From an uncultured Christensenella sp. (GTDB lineage: Bacteria > Bacillota > Clostridia > Christensenellales > UBA1242): DNA of 64,000 nt. Every line of letters starts with the position of its first letter. Position 1 is the stretch's first letter. The notes beneath the pieces are model-generated. The model was not told where the DNA came from. It did no database searches and saw only the letters and a program-made list of their open reading frames with translations. Below are positions 32,978-41,989 of this stretch, piece by piece. Position numbers and translations under genes: made by a program. The stretch lies in the NCBI GenBank assembly GCA_910586385.1, contig CAJUGX010000004.1, positions 1-64,000 on the forward strand, given 5' to 3'.

Positions 32978-33250
32978 TTAGTTTTTGCCTATTCCAGCCG
33001 TCTTTTCAGCAGGTTTTTCTTGGGCAACGAGCCATGTCCCAATAAGACTCCTTTCAATTCCGCCTCTAGCCATATTAGATACCTCATCTGAGAAATTGCA
33101 ATTTTTACCCTCAACCAATCTAGAAAGCTTAAGCAATGGAAATACAATGTTGTCCTTTGCTTTTCTTAATTCTCTCATTGATAATTCATCCTCACCTGAT
33201 ATAAACTTTTTATTTACCTTTTCATAATTTGAACAACGCAAAGCTTCCAT
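32978..33250 (-). CDS. Unknown 90-residue soluble protein
   Basis: AAGGA lies upstream of the ATG. The protein is helical and charged, with no membrane segment. It contains GEDELSMRELRKAKDNIVFP and RGGIERSLIGTWLVAQEKP. It ends TAGIGKN, a polar Gly/Lys tail resembling those of several other unknown proteins in this window. Same strand as the histidine phosphatase gene, 17 bp downstream, so it may be co-transcribed. No family recognised. Confidence 0.55.
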   Translation of the reverse strand: MEALRCSNYEKVNKKFISGEDELSMRELRKAKDNIVFPLLKLSRLVEGKNCNFSDEVSNMARGGIERSLIGTWLVAQEKPAEKTAGIGKN

Positions 33251-33267
33251 AGAATCCTTAATTCGTA

Positions 33268-33804
33268 TTATTTCAACAAGACATATGGTCTTGCGTTGTC
33301 AAACAAAAAACCATCAAGGTTTTTGCATGCTGGCAAGCCTTCAAAATACATTCTGCTGATTTTGCCAACACCATCATGTGCAATAATCACCACTCGTTGT
33401 CCTTTGTGTTTTTCCAAAATCTCATCATAAAAACCAGAGACCCTCTTAAACATGTCTGCCGGCTGTTCAAAATTTTCAAAGTGATATTTTTTCTTAAAAT
33501 CCCAAACCAGATGAGGATACGCCTCACTCTGCTTCATTCCAGTCGCAGAACCATCTTCTCTCTCAACCAGCCTGTCATCATAAATTATAGGCACATGCTT
33601 GTGATGTTTCATGATGATTTTTGCCGTCTGTCTCGCCCTTTTGAGAGGAGAGCAATAAACAACATCAAACTTGTCCCACATCATAATTTGTGCACACTCT
33701 TTGGCTTGAATTTTGCCAGTTTTGTTGAGAGGAATATCTTTTCTGCCAGTATTGATTCCTTCAAGATTTTCTTTTGTTTGTCCATGCCTAATAAAAATTA
33801 TCAT
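33268..33804 (-). CDS. Histidine phosphatase family protein
   Basis: A 178-residue protein with the phosphohistidine motif FIRHGQTKEN, the Arg-containing CSPLKRARQTA, the acidic LVEREDGSATG and the second His in IIAHDGVGK. Members range from phosphoglycerate mutase to small-metabolite phosphatases; the substrate is unknown. It follows rluD by 1 bp, so it belongs to the sepF-lspA-rluD transcript. A second, unrelated-context member lies at 21827. Confidence 0.85.
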   Translation of the reverse strand: MIIFIRHGQTKENLEGINTGRKDIPLNKTGKIQAKECAQIMMWDKFDVVYCSPLKRARQTAKIIMKHHKHVPIIYDDRLVEREDGSATGMKQSEAYPHLVWDFKKKYHFENFEQPADMFKRVSGFYDEILEKHKGQRVVIIAHDGVGKISRMYFEGLPACKNLDGFLFDNARPYVLLK

Positions 33805-33805
33805 G

Positions 33806-34720
33806 TCATTTCTCCAATTTGTTTAAGTACTCGTCAAAATAATCTGGCAGTTTTGCCTCAAATTCCATAAACTCTCCCGTTCTTGGGTGTGTGAAAGAAA
33901 GTTTGTAAGCATGGAGCAGTTGACCTGCTAGCCCCTTTTTCTCCTTTCCATAGAGTCTATCTCCAACTATAGGATGCCCCAAATACTTTGCATGCACTCT
34001 GATTTGGTGAGTTCTGCCCGTCTGAAGCATAAATTCAACCAAACATTCTCTGTCAAAATATTTGACAACTCTGTAGTTAGTAACAGCAAGTCTTCCATCA
34101 CCTTGGACTGACATTTTCTTTCTGTCCTTTGGGTCTCTCTTTATGTATGTCTTGACCTCTCCCTCACTGTCTCTCAAATGCCCCTCAAGAAGTGCAAGAT
34201 AATTTCTGTGGCAAGACTTGTTTTTGATTTGTTCTGCCAAATTCACATGAGCCAAATCATTTTTCGCCACAACCATAAGCCCACTTGTGTCTTTGTCAAG
34301 ACGGTGGACAATTCCTGGTCTAAGTTCACCGTTGATTCCACTCAAGTCATTGATTTTTCCTAAAAGCCCATTCACCAAAGTTCCGCTTTTGGTTGAAGTG
34401 CAAGGATGCACAACCAAACCTTGTGGCTTGTTTACGACCACCAAATCTTGATCTTCATAAACGATTTCAAAGTCAACATCTTCAGCCTCTGTTGATATCT
34501 TTTGTGGCTCAACCACCTCAATCTCAATTTTTTGCCCATTTTTGAGCAAAAGCCCTGCTTTGCTTGGCACTTTCCCATCAACCTTCACAAGGCCTTTTTC
34601 AATCAGATTTTTGACATGGGAACGAGAAAAATCAGGATACTTTTCCACCACAAAAGCATCAAGCCTTTTCCCGAAATCAAATTCAGAGACAAACAACTGC
34701 TTATTCATCCTTCTTGCCAC
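33806..34720 (-). CDS. rluD: RluD-family 23S rRNA pseudouridine synthase
   Basis: Isomerises uridines in 23S rRNA (helix 69 in RluD itself). The 304-residue protein has an N-terminal S4 domain (FGKRLDAFVVEKYPDFSRSHVK region) and the catalytic GIVHRLDKDTSGLMVVAKN with the essential Asp. RTHQIRVHAKYLGHPIVGD follows. The start is uncertain: GTG at 34720 or ATG at 34708, both overlapping the lspA end; neither has a strong ribosome-binding site, consistent with translational coupling to lspA. Confidence 0.93.
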   Translation of the reverse strand: MARRMNKQLFVSEFDFGKRLDAFVVEKYPDFSRSHVKNLIEKGLVKVDGKVPSKAGLLLKNGQKIEIEVVEPQKISTEAEDVDFEIVYEDQDLVVVNKPQGLVVHPCTSTKSGTLVNGLLGKINDLSGINGELRPGIVHRLDKDTSGLMVVAKNDLAHVNLAEQIKNKSCHRNYLALLEGHLRDSEGEVKTYIKRDPKDRKKMSVQGDGRLAVTNYRVVKYFDRECLVEFMLQTGRTHQIRVHAKYLGHPIVGDRLYGKEKKGLAGQLLHAYKLSFTHPRTGEFMEFEAKLPDYFDEYLNKLEK

Positions 34721-35216
34721 CAGTCTTCTGTTTTGTTTTGTACTCTTTCACAAAGTAAATTATCAGATAAATCACCAAAAGCACAACTCCAACCGAGAGT
34801 GCCACATCTGCAAAGTTGAAAATTGGAAAACTCTTCCAAAAATCAAACTCAATCATATCTCTCACATATCCGAAGACAAGTCTGTCATAGAGATTCCCCA
34901 AACACCCAGCAAAAAGAAAGCCAAAAGTGATGTTTAGAAGCCAAGATTTGTTCTTTTCTTTGATGTAATACGTGATAAAAATCGCGAGAAAAACAAAGGT
35001 CAACACAATCAAAAAGACTTGTTTTCCAGCCAGCATACCCCATGCTGCACCATAATTGTGCACAATTCTGAAATTGAAAAGATGAGGGATGACAGAAACC
35101 GTCTCCCCATTATCCAATTTTGCATCAAAAACATATTTGGTGACCAAATCAAGCACAAGAAAAGCGACAACAATCGCCATCATAACGCCAAATTTAAGCC
35201 AATCTTTCTTTTTCAA
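34701..35216 (-). CDS. lspA: Lipoprotein signal peptidase (signal peptidase II)
   Basis: An inner-membrane aspartyl protease that removes signal peptides from diacylglyceryl-modified prolipoproteins, matching the many lipobox proteins of this window. The start is TTG at 35216 with GAGG 8 nt upstream. Four transmembrane helices are visible. The active-site motifs are GNLYDRL and FNFADVAL, each giving one catalytic Asp; VHNYGAAWG is the conserved third box. The length of 171 is typical. It overlaps rluD by 20 bp. Confidence 0.95.
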   Translation of the reverse strand: MKKKDWLKFGVMMAIVVAFLVLDLVTKYVFDAKLDNGETVSVIPHLFNFRIVHNYGAAWGMLAGKQVFLIVLTFVFLAIFITYYIKEKNKSWLLNITFGFLFAGCLGNLYDRLVFGYVRDMIEFDFWKSFPIFNFADVALSVGVVLLVIYLIIYFVKEYKTKQKTGGKKDE

Positions 35217-35220
35217 CCGC

Positions 35221-35439
35221 TCAACCTCGCACCTTTTTGAATTTTTTCTTCAATTTTTCGAGATTATTGCCCTCAAAATATCGCTCAGTGTACCCACAGT
35301 TGCAGCACACATATCTTGTCGTGACAATATCTCCTCTTAAAGCACCAAGTTTTTCGCAATCAACAAATTTTTCTTTTCCATCTTGCGAAAAGACCAAAAT
35401 GTCATCACTTTGGCACTTTGGACATGAACCATTTTTCAT
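35221..35439 (-). CDS. Small zinc-ribbon protein
   Basis: A 72-residue protein with two Cys pairs (CPKCQSDD near residue 6 and CCNCGYTE near residue 45) forming a probable zinc ribbon, and a Lys-rich C-terminus. This type is often annotated as a zinc-ribbon protein of unknown role. It is 2 bp from sepF and 4 bp from lspA, so it is part of that operon. The ATG is used. Confidence 0.7.
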   Translation of the reverse strand: MKNGSCPKCQSDDILVFSQDGKEKFVDCEKLGALRGDIVTTRYVCCNCGYTERYFEGNNLEKLKKKFKKVRG

Positions 35440-35441
35440 AG

Positions 35442-35810
35442 TTAGTCTCTCTCAATTTTCATATTTTTAGGTAAGAAGATATAGAGATTTTTCTCAACTT
35501 CTTCCATGCTTGCACCCAAAACGGCAATAAATCCACTGAGATAATTCAATGCTTTGTTTTTCTCGGAGTTGTTGCAAGCTCTGAAATCAAGGAAAAATGG
35601 AGTGTTTTTCTTCAAGAGTTCTGCCCTCTCCTTGCAATCATCCAAATCCTCTGGATAAAAAACTTTTACACCATCAATTTCTTCTGGCATATCTTGCTTG
35701 ATCTTCAGATTGTATGTTGCTTTTTGTGGATTACTTCTCTTTTTTGCGATTGGTTTTACATCATCGCCCTCAAATCCAAAAAATTTGTAAATATAATTCA
35801 TCAATCCCAT
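35442..35810 (-). CDS. sepF: Cell division protein SepF
   Basis: SepF anchors FtsZ to the membrane and shapes the septum in Gram-positives. The 122-residue protein begins with an amphipathic membrane-targeting helix (MGLMNYIYKFFGFEGDD). A linker follows, then the SepF core: FLDFRACNNSEKNKALNYLSG and LYIFLPKNMKI. The gene heads a cluster with a zinc-ribbon protein, lspA, rluD and a phosphatase, similar to the ylm/lsp neighbourhood of bacilli. Confidence 0.88.
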   Translation of the reverse strand: MGLMNYIYKFFGFEGDDVKPIAKKRSNPQKATYNLKIKQDMPEEIDGVKVFYPEDLDDCKERAELLKKNTPFFLDFRACNNSEKNKALNYLSGFIAVLGASMEEVEKNLYIFLPKNMKIERD

Positions 35811-35916
35811 AGTCCAACCTACTTATACACAAAGATTATAGCACATTGCACCCGCCCAGCAAAACAAAAAACACTTTCAAAAGGCATGTTTTTGCCAAAA
35901 AAGTCTATTTTGACTA

Positions 35917-35945
35917 TTGAAATCGACATTTTTTCATGATATAAT
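35917..35945 (+). promoter_or_regulatory. Promoter of the 35974-36547 gene pair
   Basis: TTGAAA (35917-35922), 17-nt spacer, TATAAT (35940-35945). Confidence 0.82.
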
Positions 35946-35973
35946 GACAAAGTAATGTACTTTAGGAGGAAAA

Positions 35974-36540
35974 ATGAACATTATCAGAGAAATCCCAAAA
36001 ATAAGACAAGACTTTTTGTCTCTCCGTGGCGAGCGTAACGATCTCGACAATTTGATGAGTGAAAAATGGATTGAATCAAATGCCATGGTCGAAAACCTCA
36101 AGTGGTATGAAAAACTCTACTATACAATCAAAAGAATGGACAAACTCAGTACAACTTGCAAAATAAGCATCAAGGCTTCTCTTAAAACAGACAAAGCAAA
36201 TCGATCTTTCACTCAAGCCACAAAAGCATTGGCAAGAAAAAACAACCCCTATTGCACCGCAAAAAAAGGCACTTTGAATGAAGTGTTTTCAGATTGCTTC
36301 ACAACAATGAATCTTATGAAACTTGAAATCGGATTGGTCGCAATCAAAACGGCAAATGGAGACATCAAAAATGCTCTCCGCATTTCAGAAGCTGCAATAA
36401 GATCATTGCCAGCAACCGATAAGAGTGACATGAATATTTTCTCAACAGCACTTGCAATTGCAAAAGATGATGGCGTAAAACTTGTAGGATCTTTGATGTT
36501 CACAGAAAAATCAAATACATCAATAAATAAAGGAAGGTAA
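35974..36540 (+). CDS. Unknown 188-residue protein
   Basis: AGGAGG precedes the ATG. A soluble, mostly helical protein: an N-terminal charged part (IPKIRQDFLSLRGERNDLDN), then Lys/Ser-rich helices and an Ala-rich stretch (SEAAIRSLP). No motif or signal peptide is recognised. It ends TEKSNTSINKGR. The next gene starts 6 bp after the stop, so the two form an operon with its own promoter and terminator. Function unknown. Confidence 0.6.
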   Translation: MNIIREIPKIRQDFLSLRGERNDLDNLMSEKWIESNAMVENLKWYEKLYYTIKRMDKLSTTCKISIKASLKTDKANRSFTQATKALARKNNPYCTAKKGTLNEVFSDCFTTMNLMKLEIGLVAIKTANGDIKNALRISEAAIRSLPATDKSDMNIFSTALAIAKDDGVKLVGSLMFTEKSNTSINKGR

Positions 36541-36546
36541 TTCTGA

Positions 36547-36993
36547 ATGGATAATAGCAACAACAGCCAAAAAACTTTTGAAGAACTGCTTAAAGAACTT
36601 GTTGTCACACACAAAAATTTGATGGCTTACAGATTTCCTGCAGAGATATGCTCTGTATACGCCTATCATGCCAAATCATTTACGATGCGTGAATATATAC
36701 CAATCACAGAACAAGTGAAGAAAAATCCTATGTATTTTCTGGATTTGGACAACAAATATTTTTGTGATTTCCAAAGGATATCCGAACTTATGGAATATTC
36801 CGACAACGCATTCCAAGCAGAAGTACGAAACTTGTCCGAGAGAGAAAAAGAACAAAACATCAAACTGTTCCGTGCATCCATAGTTGAAAAAGCGAGGAAA
36901 GAATCCAAAGCTTACTACACAAAAGCCGGATTGATCCGAAATGAAAACTCAGGCACAGGAAGAACATCAAATCCAAATGGAGAAGGAAAATAA
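36547..36993 (+). CDS. Unknown 148-residue protein, second gene of pair
   Basis: AAGGAAGG lies upstream. The protein is helical and soluble, with MREYIPITEQVKKNP and a basic/acidic coiled segment (LSEREKEQNIKLFRASIVEK). It ends in a Gly/Asn/Lys tail (GTGRTSNPNGEGK) like that of the 59862 gene product (KNAGGEGK). No family recognised. Co-transcribed with the gene at 35974. Confidence 0.6.
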   Translation: MDNSNNSQKTFEELLKELVVTHKNLMAYRFPAEICSVYAYHAKSFTMREYIPITEQVKKNPMYFLDLDNKYFCDFQRISELMEYSDNAFQAEVRNLSEREKEQNIKLFRASIVEKARKESKAYYTKAGLIRNENSGTGRTSNPNGEGK

Positions 36994-37020
36994 AAGATGA
37001 TGGAAACATCATCTTTTTTA
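36993..37020 (+). terminator. Terminator of the unknown gene pair
   Basis: AAAGATGATG-GAAA-CATCATCTTT followed by T run. Confidence 0.85.
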
Positions 37021-37052
37021 TTACATATCTATCTAAATGAAAAATTATCAAC

Positions 37053-37083
37053 AAAAAAAGACCGATATTTCGGTCTTTTTTAT
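37053..37083 (-). terminator. Terminator of tuf
   Basis: AAAAAGACCGA-TAT-TTCGGTCTTTTT, symmetrical, 6 bp past the tuf stop on the minus strand. Confidence 0.85.
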
Positions 37084-37088
37084 TCACA

Positions 37089-38291
37089 TTATTCGATAAC
37101 TTGTGAAACAACACCAGAACCAACTGTTCTTCCGCCTTCACGGATAGCGAAACGAAGTCCTTGCTCGATAGCAATTTCCTTTGAAAGTTCGATTGTCATC
37201 TTGATGTTATCTCCAGGCATAACCATTTCAACACCTGCAGGAAGTTCGATTGTTCCTGTTACGTCAGTTGTTCTGAAATAGAATTGTGGTCTGTAACCAT
37301 TGAAGAATGGAGTATGACGTCCGCCTTCTTCTTTCTTCAACACGTAAACTTCAGCAGCAAATTTTGTGTGAGGTTTAATTGTGCCAGGTTTGCAAAGAAC
37401 TTGTCCTCTTTCGATTTCTGTTCTTTGGATACCACGAAGAAGGATACCAACGTTGAATCCAGCGATACCTTCATCAACTGTCTTTCTGAACATTTCAACG
37501 CCAGTTACAACTGTTTGCTTCTTAGCGCCCATACCAACGATTTCAACAACATCATTGATTCTAACAACACCTCTTTCGATTCTTCCAGTAGCAACTGTAC
37601 CACGACCTGTGATTGTGAATACGTCTTCAACTGGCATAAGGAAAGGTTTGTCAGTATCTCTTTCTGGTTCAGGGATATAAGAATCAAGAGCGTCAAGAAG
37701 TTCTTGAACAGGTGCACATGCTGGATCAGCAACGTTTCCTGCTTGAGCAGCTTCCAAAGCTTTGAGAGCTGAACCTTTGATGATTGGAGTGTCATCTCCT
37801 GGGAATCCATATTCATTCAAGAGTTCTCTGATTTCCATTTCAACGAGTTCCAAAAGTTCTGGATCGTCAACTTGATCAGTTTTGTTCATGAATACGAGAA
37901 TGTAAGGAACACCAACCTGTCTTGCAAGCAAAATGTGTTCTCTTGTTTGAGGCATAGGACCGTCTGTTGCAGCAACAACAAGGATAGCGCCGTCCATTTG
38001 AGCAGCACCAGTGATCATGTTTTTAACATAGTCAGCGTGTCCTGGGCAGTCAACGTGAGCATAGTGACGTTTTTCTGTTTGATATTCAACGTGTGCTGTG
38101 TTGATTGTGATTCCTCTTGCTTTTTCTTCTGGAGCCTTGTCAATTTCATCATATCTCATCTTTTGAGCAAAGCCCTTTGCTGCGCTATACATAGTAATAG
38201 CAGCAGTCAATGTGGTTTTACCATGGTCAACGTGTCCGATTGTACCAACGTTAACGTGTGGTTTAGTAATGTCATACTTACCTGTAGCCAT
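37089..38291 (-). CDS. tuf: Translation elongation factor Tu
   Basis: A GTPase that delivers aminoacyl-tRNA to the ribosome. 400 residues. G1 GHVDHGKT, G2 region RGITINTAHV, G3 DCPGHADYV and G4 NKTD are all intact; the C-terminal domains contain GRGTVATGRIERG and the terminal GRTVGSGVVSQVIE. Codons are strongly biased toward those of highly expressed genes. It has its own promoter, 130 bp after fusA. Confidence 0.99.
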   Translation of the reverse strand: MATGKYDITKPHVNVGTIGHVDHGKTTLTAAITMYSAAKGFAQKMRYDEIDKAPEEKARGITINTAHVEYQTEKRHYAHVDCPGHADYVKNMITGAAQMDGAILVVAATDGPMPQTREHILLARQVGVPYILVFMNKTDQVDDPELLELVEMEIRELLNEYGFPGDDTPIIKGSALKALEAAQAGNVADPACAPVQELLDALDSYIPEPERDTDKPFLMPVEDVFTITGRGTVATGRIERGVVRINDVVEIVGMGAKKQTVVTGVEMFRKTVDEGIAGFNVGILLRGIQRTEIERGQVLCKPGTIKPHTKFAAEVYVLKKEEGGRHTPFFNGYRPQFYFRTTDVTGTIELPAGVEMVMPGDNIKMTIELSKEIAIEQGLRFAIREGGRTVGSGVVSQVIE

Positions 38292-38324
38292 TTTTAAAAT
38301 CTCCTTTTTATTTTTTACTGTTAC

Positions 38325-38352
38325 ATTTTAACACATATTTTGTAAATGTCAA
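38325..38352 (-). promoter_or_regulatory. Promoter of tuf
   Basis: Minus strand TTGACA (38352-38347), 16-nt spacer, TAAAAT (38330-38325). AAGGAG lies ahead of the ATG. Confidence 0.75.
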
Positions 38353-38420
38353 AACATTTTTGATAGATTTGTCAAAAATTTTATTTCTCTGACAATCCCC
38401 ATTTTTATCACCAAAAACTA

Positions 38421-40490
38421 TTATTTCTTTCTGTTTCCAACGATAGTTTCAGCGATGTTTCTAGGAACTTCAGCATATTTCAAGAATTCCATAGTGAATG
38501 TTCCACGTCCTTGTGTTTGAGAACGCAAATCTGTCGCATAACCAAACATTTCTCCAAGAGGAACTTCAGCATTTACAACTTGAACGCCTGGTTTTGTTTC
38601 GTTTCCTGTCAAAATTCCACGACGAGAAGTCAAGTTGCCCATAACTGTTCCAAGATAGTCATCTGGTGCTTCAACTTGAACTTTCATAATAGGTTCAAGA
38701 AGAACAGGATCTGCGTGCAAAGCACCATCCTTAAACGCCATAGAACCAGCAATCTTGAAGGCTGCTTCTGATGAGTCAACTTCGTGGTAAGAACCATCAA
38801 TCAAAGTAACTTTGAAGTCAACAGTTTCATATCCAGCAACAACACCAGTCTTGCAAGCCTCTTGAATACCATTGTTGATTGGTTGGATGTATTCTTTTGG
38901 AACTGATCCACCAACAGTCTTGTCTTCAAATTGATAACCTGTACCAGGTTCCAAAGGTTCGATATTGATAACGCAGTGACCGTATTGCCCCTTACCACCA
39001 GACTGTCTGATGAACTTACCTTCAGCCTTTGTTGCTTTTCTGATTGTTTCTTTGTAAGCAACTTGAGGTGCACCAACGTTTGCCTCAACTTTGAATTCAC
39101 GAAGCAATCTGTCAACGATGATTTCAAGGTGAAGTTCGCCCATACCAGCGATAATTGTTTGACCTGTTTCTTGGTCAGTGTAAGTTTTGAAAGTTGGGTC
39201 TTCTTCAGCAAGTTTTACGAGAGCGAGAACCATCTTTTCTTGCATAAGCTTTGTTTTTGGTTCGATAGCAACTCTGATAACTGGTTCTGGGAATTCCATA
39301 CTTTCCAAAACGATTGGTTTCTTTTCATCACAAAGAGTTTCCCCTGTGATTGTGTCTTTAAGACCAACAATAGCAGCGATGTCTCCAGCGCCAACTTCTT
39401 TGATTTCTTCTCTTTGGTTTGAGTGCATTCTAATAAGTCTTCCGACTCTTTCTTTCTCACCCTTGTTTGAGTTGTAAACATATGAGCCAGCAGTAAGTTT
39501 ACCAGAATAAACTCTGAAGAACGCAAGACGACCAACAAATGGGTCTGTCATAATCTTGAATGCAAGACCAGCAAATGGAGCATCTTCACTTGGCTCTCTT
39601 GTTTCTTCTGCACCTGTGTCTGGATTTGTTCCAGCGATATGTTCGATGTCAAGTGGAGATGGAAGATATTCAACCATAGCATCCAAAAGCATTTGAACAC
39701 CTTTATTCTTATAAGATGAACCGCAAAGTACAGGAACGAGTGTTCTTGCAATAGTTGCTTTTCTCAAAGCCTTTTTAAGTTCGTCCAAAGAAATTTCTTG
39801 TCCATCAAAATACTTTTCAAGAAGAGCATCATCAGTTTCAACGATTTTTTCAATCATATCATCGTGAAGTTCTTGAGCCTTGTCTTTGTATTCTGCAGGG
39901 ATATCACAAATGTTAATCTTTGTGCCCATATCATCTTCGTAGATTTCAGCCTTCATTGTAAGAAGGTCGATAATTCCACTGAATGTATCAGCTTCGCCGA
40001 TTGGCATTTGAATTGCGAGTGGGTTTGTCTTCAATCTGTCTCTGATTGAGTTTACGCATCCGAAGAAGTCTGCAGCATCTCTGTCCATCTTGTTTACATA
40101 GATGATGATAGGAACTTTGTAGTTTGCAGCCTGTCTCCAAACTGTTTCAGTTTGAGGTTGAACCTTATCGCGGGCAGAAAGGACCAAAACTGAACCATCG
40201 AGAACTTTCAAAGAACGTTCAACTTCAACAGTGAAGTCAACGTGTCCTGGAGTGTCAATGATGTTGATTTTGTGGCCTTTCCATTGGCAAGTTGTACAAG
40301 CAGAAGTGATTGTGATACCTCTTTCTTGTTCTTGTGCCATCCAGTCCATTGTAGCCTGACCGTCGTGAACTTCACCGATTTTGTGGCTTTTACCAGTATA
40401 GTAAAGGATTCTTTCTGTAGTGGTAGTTTTTCCAGCATCGATGTGAGCCATGATTCCGACATTTCTGGTCATCTCAAGGTTTGTAGCCAT
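38421..40490 (-). CDS. fusA: Translation elongation factor G
   Basis: A translocase GTPase of the ribosome. 689 residues with the full five-domain layout: G1 AHIDAGKTTTTER, G3 DTPGHVDFT, G4 NKMD. Domain IV has GGKGQYGHCVI and the C-terminal part RSQTQGRGTFTMEF. AGGAG precedes the ATG. It follows rpsG and the 47-residue ORF in the str operon. No rho-independent terminator is evident after it. Confidence 0.98.
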   Translation of the reverse strand: MATNLEMTRNVGIMAHIDAGKTTTTERILYYTGKSHKIGEVHDGQATMDWMAQEQERGITITSACTTCQWKGHKINIIDTPGHVDFTVEVERSLKVLDGSVLVLSARDKVQPQTETVWRQAANYKVPIIIYVNKMDRDAADFFGCVNSIRDRLKTNPLAIQMPIGEADTFSGIIDLLTMKAEIYEDDMGTKINICDIPAEYKDKAQELHDDMIEKIVETDDALLEKYFDGQEISLDELKKALRKATIARTLVPVLCGSSYKNKGVQMLLDAMVEYLPSPLDIEHIAGTNPDTGAEETREPSEDAPFAGLAFKIMTDPFVGRLAFFRVYSGKLTAGSYVYNSNKGEKERVGRLIRMHSNQREEIKEVGAGDIAAIVGLKDTITGETLCDEKKPIVLESMEFPEPVIRVAIEPKTKLMQEKMVLALVKLAEEDPTFKTYTDQETGQTIIAGMGELHLEIIVDRLLREFKVEANVGAPQVAYKETIRKATKAEGKFIRQSGGKGQYGHCVINIEPLEPGTGYQFEDKTVGGSVPKEYIQPINNGIQEACKTGVVAGYETVDFKVTLIDGSYHEVDSSEAAFKIAGSMAFKDGALHADPVLLEPIMKVQVEAPDDYLGTVMGNLTSRRGILTGNETKPGVQVVNAEVPLGEMFGYATDLRSQTQGRGTFTMEFLKYAEVPRNIAETIVGNRKK

Positions 40491-40563
40491 AAATTTTCTC
40501 CTAATATAAATTTTTCACAATTTTAAGTTTTTCTAAACCATGGTGCGAAATCGCCAAAAAATA

Positions 40564-40707
40564 TTATCTTTCTTTTGGAGGTTGAACCACTTTTTGTTCT
40601 TTAACGCAAGCAGTTTTCCCATTTTTTTGTTCATCCTCAAGTTTTTGGGCTTTTTCAGCCTTTTTTACTGCCTGACAATAAACTTTGTACATTTCAAATC
40701 TGTTCAT
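40564..40707 (-). CDS. Putative 47-residue charged protein within the str operon
   Basis: The ATG at 40707 starts 5 bp after the rpsG stop, with TAA at 40564. The product begins MNRFEMYKVYCQAVKKAEKA, is rich in Lys/Glu/Gln, and ends VVQPPKER; it looks like a helix with a polar tail. There is no strong ribosome-binding site, so it would rely on coupling to rpsG. A protein-like composition and the tight spacing support it, but chance cannot be excluded. No family is recognised. Confidence 0.45.
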   Translation of the reverse strand: MNRFEMYKVYCQAVKKAEKAQKLEDEQKNGKTACVKEQKVVQPPKER

Positions 40708-40712
40708 AAATT

Positions 40713-41186
40713 TTACCACTTATAATGTGCAAAAGCCTTGTTGGCTTCAGCCATTCTGTGCATTTCGTCACGCTTCTTGATTGAAGCACCTGTGTTGTTG
40801 TAAGCGTCCAAAAGTTCTCCAGCAAGTTTTTCATTCATATTTCTTTCACCAGATCTCTTTCTTGCATTTGCAACAATCCAACGAATTGCAAGAGTTTGTC
40901 TTCTTTCAGGACGGATTTCCATAGGTACTTGGTAAGTTGCACCACCAACTCTACGTCCTTTTGTTTCAAGCATTGGTTTTACATTTTCGATTGCAGTAAG
41001 GCAAACATCAAGAGGTTCTGCACCAGTTTTTTCTTTCAAAATATCGAAAGAACCATAAACAATTCTTTGTGCAAGACCTTTCTTTCCACTCATCATAACT
41101 TGGTTGATAAGTTTTGTGACAACTTTGTTATTATAAATTGGATCTGGTAAAACTTCTTTCTTGACAGCACTATTTCTTCTTGGCAT
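40713..41186 (-). CDS. rpsG: 30S ribosomal protein S7
   Basis: A primary 16S rRNA-binding protein of the 30S head. 157 residues, starting MPRRNSAVKKEVLPDPIYN, with the conserved GGATYQVPMEIRPERR and ending MAEANKAFAHYKW. AGGAG upstream. Second gene of the str operon. S7 is the usual autoregulator of this operon in proteobacteria; whether that holds here is unknown. Confidence 0.98.
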   Translation of the reverse strand: MPRRNSAVKKEVLPDPIYNNKVVTKLINQVMMSGKKGLAQRIVYGSFDILKEKTGAEPLDVCLTAIENVKPMLETKGRRVGGATYQVPMEIRPERRQTLAIRWIVANARKRSGERNMNEKLAGELLDAYNNTGASIKKRDEMHRMAEANKAFAHYKW

Positions 41187-41234
41187 TGTGTTTTACTCTC
41201 CTTTTGTTAATTTCTGTTTTTTAATCAGCGAGGA

Positions 41235-41615
41235 TTATTTCCCGCTCTTTGGTCTTTTTGCACCGTACTTAGAACGGCTTTGCTTTCTGTTTGCAACACC
41301 TGCAGTGTCAAGTGTTCCACGGATGATGTGATAACGCACACCAGGAAGATCCTTAACACGTCCGCCTCTTACAAGCACAACGCTGTGTTCTTGCAAGTTG
41401 TGTCCGATTCCAGGGATATAGCAAGTTCCTTCTTGACCATTTGAAAGTTTTACTCTGGCAATTTTTCTAAGAGCTGAGTTAGGTTTCTTTGGAGTTGCAG
41501 TTCTTACTGACAAGCAAACACCACGTTTTTGTGGGCACTCTTCCAAAAGTGGAGCCTTTTTCTTCTTTTCAAAACTCTTTCTGCCGTTTCTTACCAATTG
41601 GTTAAATGTAGGCAT
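41235..41615 (-). CDS. rpsL: 30S ribosomal protein S12
   Basis: A decoding-centre protein and target of streptomycin-resistance mutations. 126 residues with MPTFNQLVRNGRK, the loop RTATPKKPNSALRK and the PGVRYHIIRG motif. The Lys positions linked to streptomycin response appear wild type (TPKKPNSA). First gene of the str operon behind a 370-nt leader. rpoBC is not adjacent, unlike many Firmicutes. Confidence 0.98.
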   Translation of the reverse strand: MPTFNQLVRNGRKSFEKKKKAPLLEECPQKRGVCLSVRTATPKKPNSALRKIARVKLSNGQEGTCYIPGIGHNLQEHSVVLVRGGRVKDLPGVRYHIIRGTLDTAGVANRKQSRSKYGAKRPKSGK

Positions 41616-41983
41616 CTTTTTCTCCTTTATTTGTTTTTTCTTGATGTATGCAAATTTGCATCGACTTTACACCTGTGTCATAAGAAACGCTCACACATTC
41701 GCGTTGTTCTTGCGTTCCTAAAAAAAGGCACGAAAGCGAGTTCGTGCCATAGAAAATGCTTTTTAATGAAACATGAACAACACAATCACTTTTCAATGAC
41801 TTTGAAGAACTTTTCCTTCAAATCGGTGGGGTTTGTAACCCTTTGTCCTGTCTGCTTTTTTCAAAGCATATGCCGAAACTAAACTATGTTAAATCGGCTT
41901 GCCACCTGTTGTTTGTTTATGCTCTTACAATTTTGCGAAATCACTTTCACAAAACCAAAGCATGGTTTCCGACAACGAAACAC
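41616..41983 (-). promoter_or_regulatory. Long 5' leader of the str operon, candidate attenuator
   Basis: About 370 nt separate the promoter from rpsL. The leader contains an intrinsic terminator (41749-41719) that would stop transcription about 100 nt before rpsL, and no second promoter is seen after it. Upstream of it a 12-codon frame (MLWFCESDFAKL) starts at about 41963 but has no convincing ribosome-binding site. The region could be an attenuation leader; no Rfam class is recognised. Confidence 0.5.
41719..41749 (-). terminator. Intrinsic terminator inside the str leader
   Basis: GGCACGAA-CTCGCT-TTCGTGCC followed by seven T on the minus strand. Confidence 0.8.
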
Positions 41984-41989
41984 CTTGTT

